Below are positions 15,030-17,223 of a stretch of DNA of 17,223 nt, one piece after another. The first letter of the stretch is position 1, and every line of letters starts with the position of its first letter. The DNA lies in NCBI GenBank assembly GCA_946413885.1, contig CAMKMK010000018.1, forward strand, positions 1 to 17,223, in the 5' to 3' direction. The translations under genes and the position numbers were made by a program. The notes beneath the pieces were generated by a model. It ran no database searches and was not told the DNA's origin. It saw nothing but the letters and a program-made list of their open reading frames with translations. The DNA is from an uncultured Prevotellaceae bacterium (GTDB lineage Bacteria > Bacteroidota > Bacteroidia > Bacteroidales > Bacteroidaceae).

Positions 15030-17018
15030 TTATTTCTTTACTTTGACAACAATAAATTGTTTACCACCAATAGTCAGATTAATGCTGTTATCTTCCGTCG
15101 TGATGCTTTTCTCTTGAGGAATAACAGCGTAAGGAGACTCTACAGTGTTTTCCTTGTCATAATCACTGCAATCCAATGTAATCTGGCGTGCTTCACTGAT
15201 TGATTTCAGTCCGTCAAATTTGATGAAAATACTTTTGTTGTTAGTGGTTGTATTGACTATCTTGACAATGTATTCTCCTTTTTCAACATCAATGACGGCA
15301 CTGGAGAAAATTCCATCTTCTCCCTTGGGAGTAATCACCGATTGGGAACATGGCAAAACATTGGTGCCCTTATTTTGGGCATAGAGAGCTTGGACATAGT
15401 AACTAACGGACTTGGCTACCTTAAGGTTGTCAAACCAGATCAAGTCAGGTCTCCATTGCCAGCCATCCACATGGGCAAAGAGTGGTGCGTAAGTTGCCAT
15501 GTGAACAACCTCCGCATTTCGCTCAAGTCCAGTCATAAAAGCAGCCTCATAGATGCTGGCACCTGCATGGTTCCATTTCTTCCCTTTGTCATGACACGCA
15601 TATTCACCCGCAAAAACTTTCGGTCCCTTTCTATTATAGTTGTCATAACGGCTCATGTTGTCAAGGAACCAGCTGATGGGACGATAAAAGTGTTCATCTA
15701 CCAAATCAACTTTTTGATTCCGCATAGCTTCCCAACCTAAATCAAAATTCTCTCCTTCAGAGTCGGGACCTGAGGTTCCAATGATTTTAATCTCAGGGTG
15801 CGCCTTGCGAACCGCTCCTGCTACAATTTTCAAACGATCAAAATAGAATTTACCCCATTGCTCGTTTCCTATAGCGAGGAATTTCAGATTGAAAGGTTCT
15901 GGATGTCCCATTTCAGCACGAATCTTCCCCCATGTGGATTTGGCATCTCCGTTGGCAAATTCGATTAAATCATTGCAGTCATCGATATATGGTTGTAAAT
16001 CATTGAGCGTACAGGGAACATGAGCGCTCTCCTGATTCCAATTCTGGAATTGGCATGCCATTCCTACATTCAGAACAGGCAAGGGTTCAGCTCCAATCTC
16101 TTCCGAGAGTAGAAAATATTCATAGAAACCAAGTCCATAGCTTTGGAAATAGTCGGGATAATAACGATAGGTGAATGTACTTTCCCAGCGATTTTTGTTA
16201 TAAGGTCGATTCTCCACCGGACCGATGGAGTTTTTCCATTGATAACGGGTTTCCAGTTCACTTCCTTCCACAATGCAACCTCCAGGGAAACGGAACACCC
16301 CTGGATGCAAGTCAAATAGTGCTTGAGCCAAGTCCTTTCTCATACCATTTTCGTGTCCCTTCCATGTGTCAGTGGGAAACAGACTGATATGTTCCACGTC
16401 ACAAATTCCATCTCCACTTTTACCATTCTCATTACAGAGAAAGATACGTAATTGTGCCTTATCAATTGTTCGGGGACTTTTCATGATGACGGTATACTGC
16501 TTCCAATCTTTTGATGAAACGGTAATATCGTTTTGGACAAATTCTTGGTTGTTGTCTTTGCTGTATTCATCTATCAATTGTACACGTAGCATTTGTTTCT
16601 TCCCGTCTGGCACACGAGCCCAAACAGAGAAACGATAGTCTGCATCTTTCTTTAGCCCAATCCCAAAGAAACCCTCATTTTGCAAACCTGTCCAACGCTC
16701 AGAATGTCCTGCACTAACTAAATGAGCGTAATGGGGATTTCTCTCGAAAGGACCATCCTTAAAGATTGTGACATTACCAAAGGCCTGCCATCCCATAAGG
16801 TGGTCTGGGACAAATTCAAAAGAACGGTTCTTGATGAGCTCTGCATAGAGTCCTCCATCGGCAGCATAGTTGATGTCCTCGAAGAAGATACCATACATGG
16901 TGTTTTGAACTGGAGAGCCAATTTTGTTGGTTTTAATATTAATAATGTTATCCTGTGCAACACTCGTTAGGAATGTCAGAATAACAGCAAGGCACAAGGC
17001 AAATTTTCTGATGTTCAT
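15030..17018 (-). CDS. GH51 alpha-L-arabinofuranosidase with N-terminal CBM-like domain
   Basis: The enzyme releases terminal arabinofuranose from arabinan, arabinoxylan or similar chains in the periplasm. From the ATG at 17018 it has 662 residues, starting with a clean signal peptide (MNIRKFALCLAVILTFLTSVAQ). An upstream in-frame ATG at 17039 would add seven residues and push it close to the transcript start. Residues ~75-215 look like a CBM4-type beta-sandwich (GWQAFGNVTIF, YRFSVWARVPDG, AQLRIFLCNENG). The TIM barrel follows, with FRFPGGC, acid/base E386 in IGNEQWG and nucleophile E472 in FAGEYACH, and then a C-terminal beta domain. Both catalytic residues are intact. It is the first gene of an operon whose other members are housekeeping; no other glycan genes are next to it inside the window. 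Confidence 0.92.
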   Translation of the reverse strand: MNIRKFALCLAVILTFLTSVAQDNIINIKTNKIGSPVQNTMYGIFFEDINYAADGGLYAELIKNRSFEFVPDHLMGWQAFGNVTIFKDGPFERNPHYAHLVSAGHSERWTGLQNEGFFGIGLKKDADYRFSVWARVPDGKKQMLRVQLIDEYSKDNNQEFVQNDITVSSKDWKQYTVIMKSPRTIDKAQLRIFLCNENGKSGDGICDVEHISLFPTDTWKGHENGMRKDLAQALFDLHPGVFRFPGGCIVEGSELETRYQWKNSIGPVENRPYNKNRWESTFTYRYYPDYFQSYGLGFYEYFLLSEEIGAEPLPVLNVGMACQFQNWNQESAHVPCTLNDLQPYIDDCNDLIEFANGDAKSTWGKIRAEMGHPEPFNLKFLAIGNEQWGKFYFDRLKIVAGAVRKAHPEIKIIGTSGPDSEGENFDLGWEAMRNQKVDLVDEHFYRPISWFLDNMSRYDNYNRKGPKVFAGEYACHDKGKKWNHAGASIYEAAFMTGLERNAEVVHMATYAPLFAHVDGWQWRPDLIWFDNLKVAKSVSYYVQALYAQNKGTNVLPCSQSVITPKGEDGIFSSAVIDVEKGEYIVKIVNTTTNNKSIFIKFDGLKSISEARQITLDCSDYDKENTVESPYAVIPQEKSITTEDNSINLTIGGKQFIVVKVKK

Positions 17019-17052
17019 TATTCTATATAATGAGTTCATTGATAATTGGGTG

Positions 17053-17084
17053 TAAAATTACGGATATTCTTGCGAATTTGCAAA
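17053..17084 (-). promoter_or_regulatory. Promoter of the GH51-metF-holB-ricT-gldH operon
   Basis: On the minus strand, TTTG (17084-17081), a 20-base spacer and TAATTTTA (17060-17053) give a good -33 and a seven-of-eight -7 box. The predicted transcript start near 17047 leaves a leader of about 30 bases before the ATG at 17018, which is one reason to prefer that start. No other promoter-like site is seen before the end of gldH, so this may serve all five genes. Confidence 0.5.
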
Positions 17085-17139
17085 TGAAACGATGAAAAAC
17101 GGAGTCTTTGTTCTCTAACCTATTCCGATAGACTATTTT

Positions 17140-17154
17140 CTTGAATGATTCAAG
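17140..17154. promoter_or_regulatory. Perfect 15-base palindrome, possible operator
   Basis: CTTGAAT-G-ATTCAAG is a perfect inverted repeat with seven-base arms and a one-base centre. It lies between the minus-strand GH51 promoter and a plus-strand -7 box at 17176, near the -33 position of the latter, so it could bind a dimeric regulator acting on one or both. Confidence 0.4.
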
Positions 17155-17175
17155 CATTTAATCCAAAAAAATGAG

Positions 17176-17183
17176 TAAATTTG
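17176..17183 (+). promoter_or_regulatory. Possible -7 box of a gene to the right of the window
   Basis: TAAATTTG matches TAnnTTTG exactly on the plus strand. No TTTG is at the usual distance upstream; the 15-base palindrome lies there instead. No start codon with an open frame can be confirmed in the remaining 40 bases, so the target gene, if any, is outside. Confidence 0.35.
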
Positions 17184-17223
17184 CATTTGAAATGAGAATA
17201 TCCAAAAATTGAGAGTTTCGTTG

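Noticed and set aside
14742..15203. A plus-strand open frame of 153 codons across the metF/GH51 junction
   Set aside because: It is antisense to two well-supported genes and shows no motif or promoter.
1..17223. CRISPR arrays, tRNA/rRNA genes, insertion sequences or phage genes
   Set aside because: No regularly spaced repeats, cloverleaf-like segments, transposase or phage motifs were seen on either strand.

Overview
The window looks like a chromosomal segment from a gut-type Bacteroidales bacterium, most likely Prevotellaceae. The reasons are the family content (GH97, a FAS1-domain lipoprotein, GH51, GldH, an IMPCH-mreBCD-mrdA-rodA block), Bacteroidetes -7 boxes of the form TAnnTTTG before several genes, and few Shine-Dalgarno sites on first genes. 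The genus is an inference. I see no RNA gene, CRISPR array, insertion sequence or prophage gene.

Layout. (1) Positions 1-3757, minus strand: a two-FAS1-domain surface lipoprotein gene, a clear intrinsic terminator, then the 5' three quarters of a GH97 glycosidase gene that runs off the left edge. This resembles the end of a polysaccharide utilization locus, but no SusC/SusD pair is visible. (2) Positions 4010-11333, plus strand: a secreted protein of unknown function with a promoter so close to its ATG that the mRNA may be leaderless, then a purine gene (purH reduced to its IMP cyclohydrolase half), then the rod-shape/elongasome cluster mreB-mreC-mreD-mrdA(PBP2)-rodA with short gaps or overlaps. 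(3) Positions 11330-17018, minus strand: a tight operon transcribed as GH51 arabinofuranosidase, metF, holB, a PSP1/RicT-family protein and gldH. rodA and gldH converge and share the four bases TTAA of their two stop codons.

How the genes work together. mreB, mreC, mreD, PBP2 and RodA form one machine: cytoplasmic MreB filaments guide, through MreC/MreD, the RodA glycosyltransferase and PBP2 transpeptidase that build the lateral wall. The IMP cyclohydrolase upstream makes IMP, and metF supplies 5-methyl-THF for methionine; these are housekeeping. GH97, GH51 and the FAS1 lipoprotein point to use of plant or host glycans.

The points most worth checking are the loss of the AICAR transformylase half of PurH, the arabinofuranosidase gene leading a housekeeping operon, the tail-to-tail stop overlap of rodA and gldH, the possible leaderless gene, and several promoter-associated dyads. 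No clearly new multi-gene system was found; most of the window is core Bacteroidales biology.
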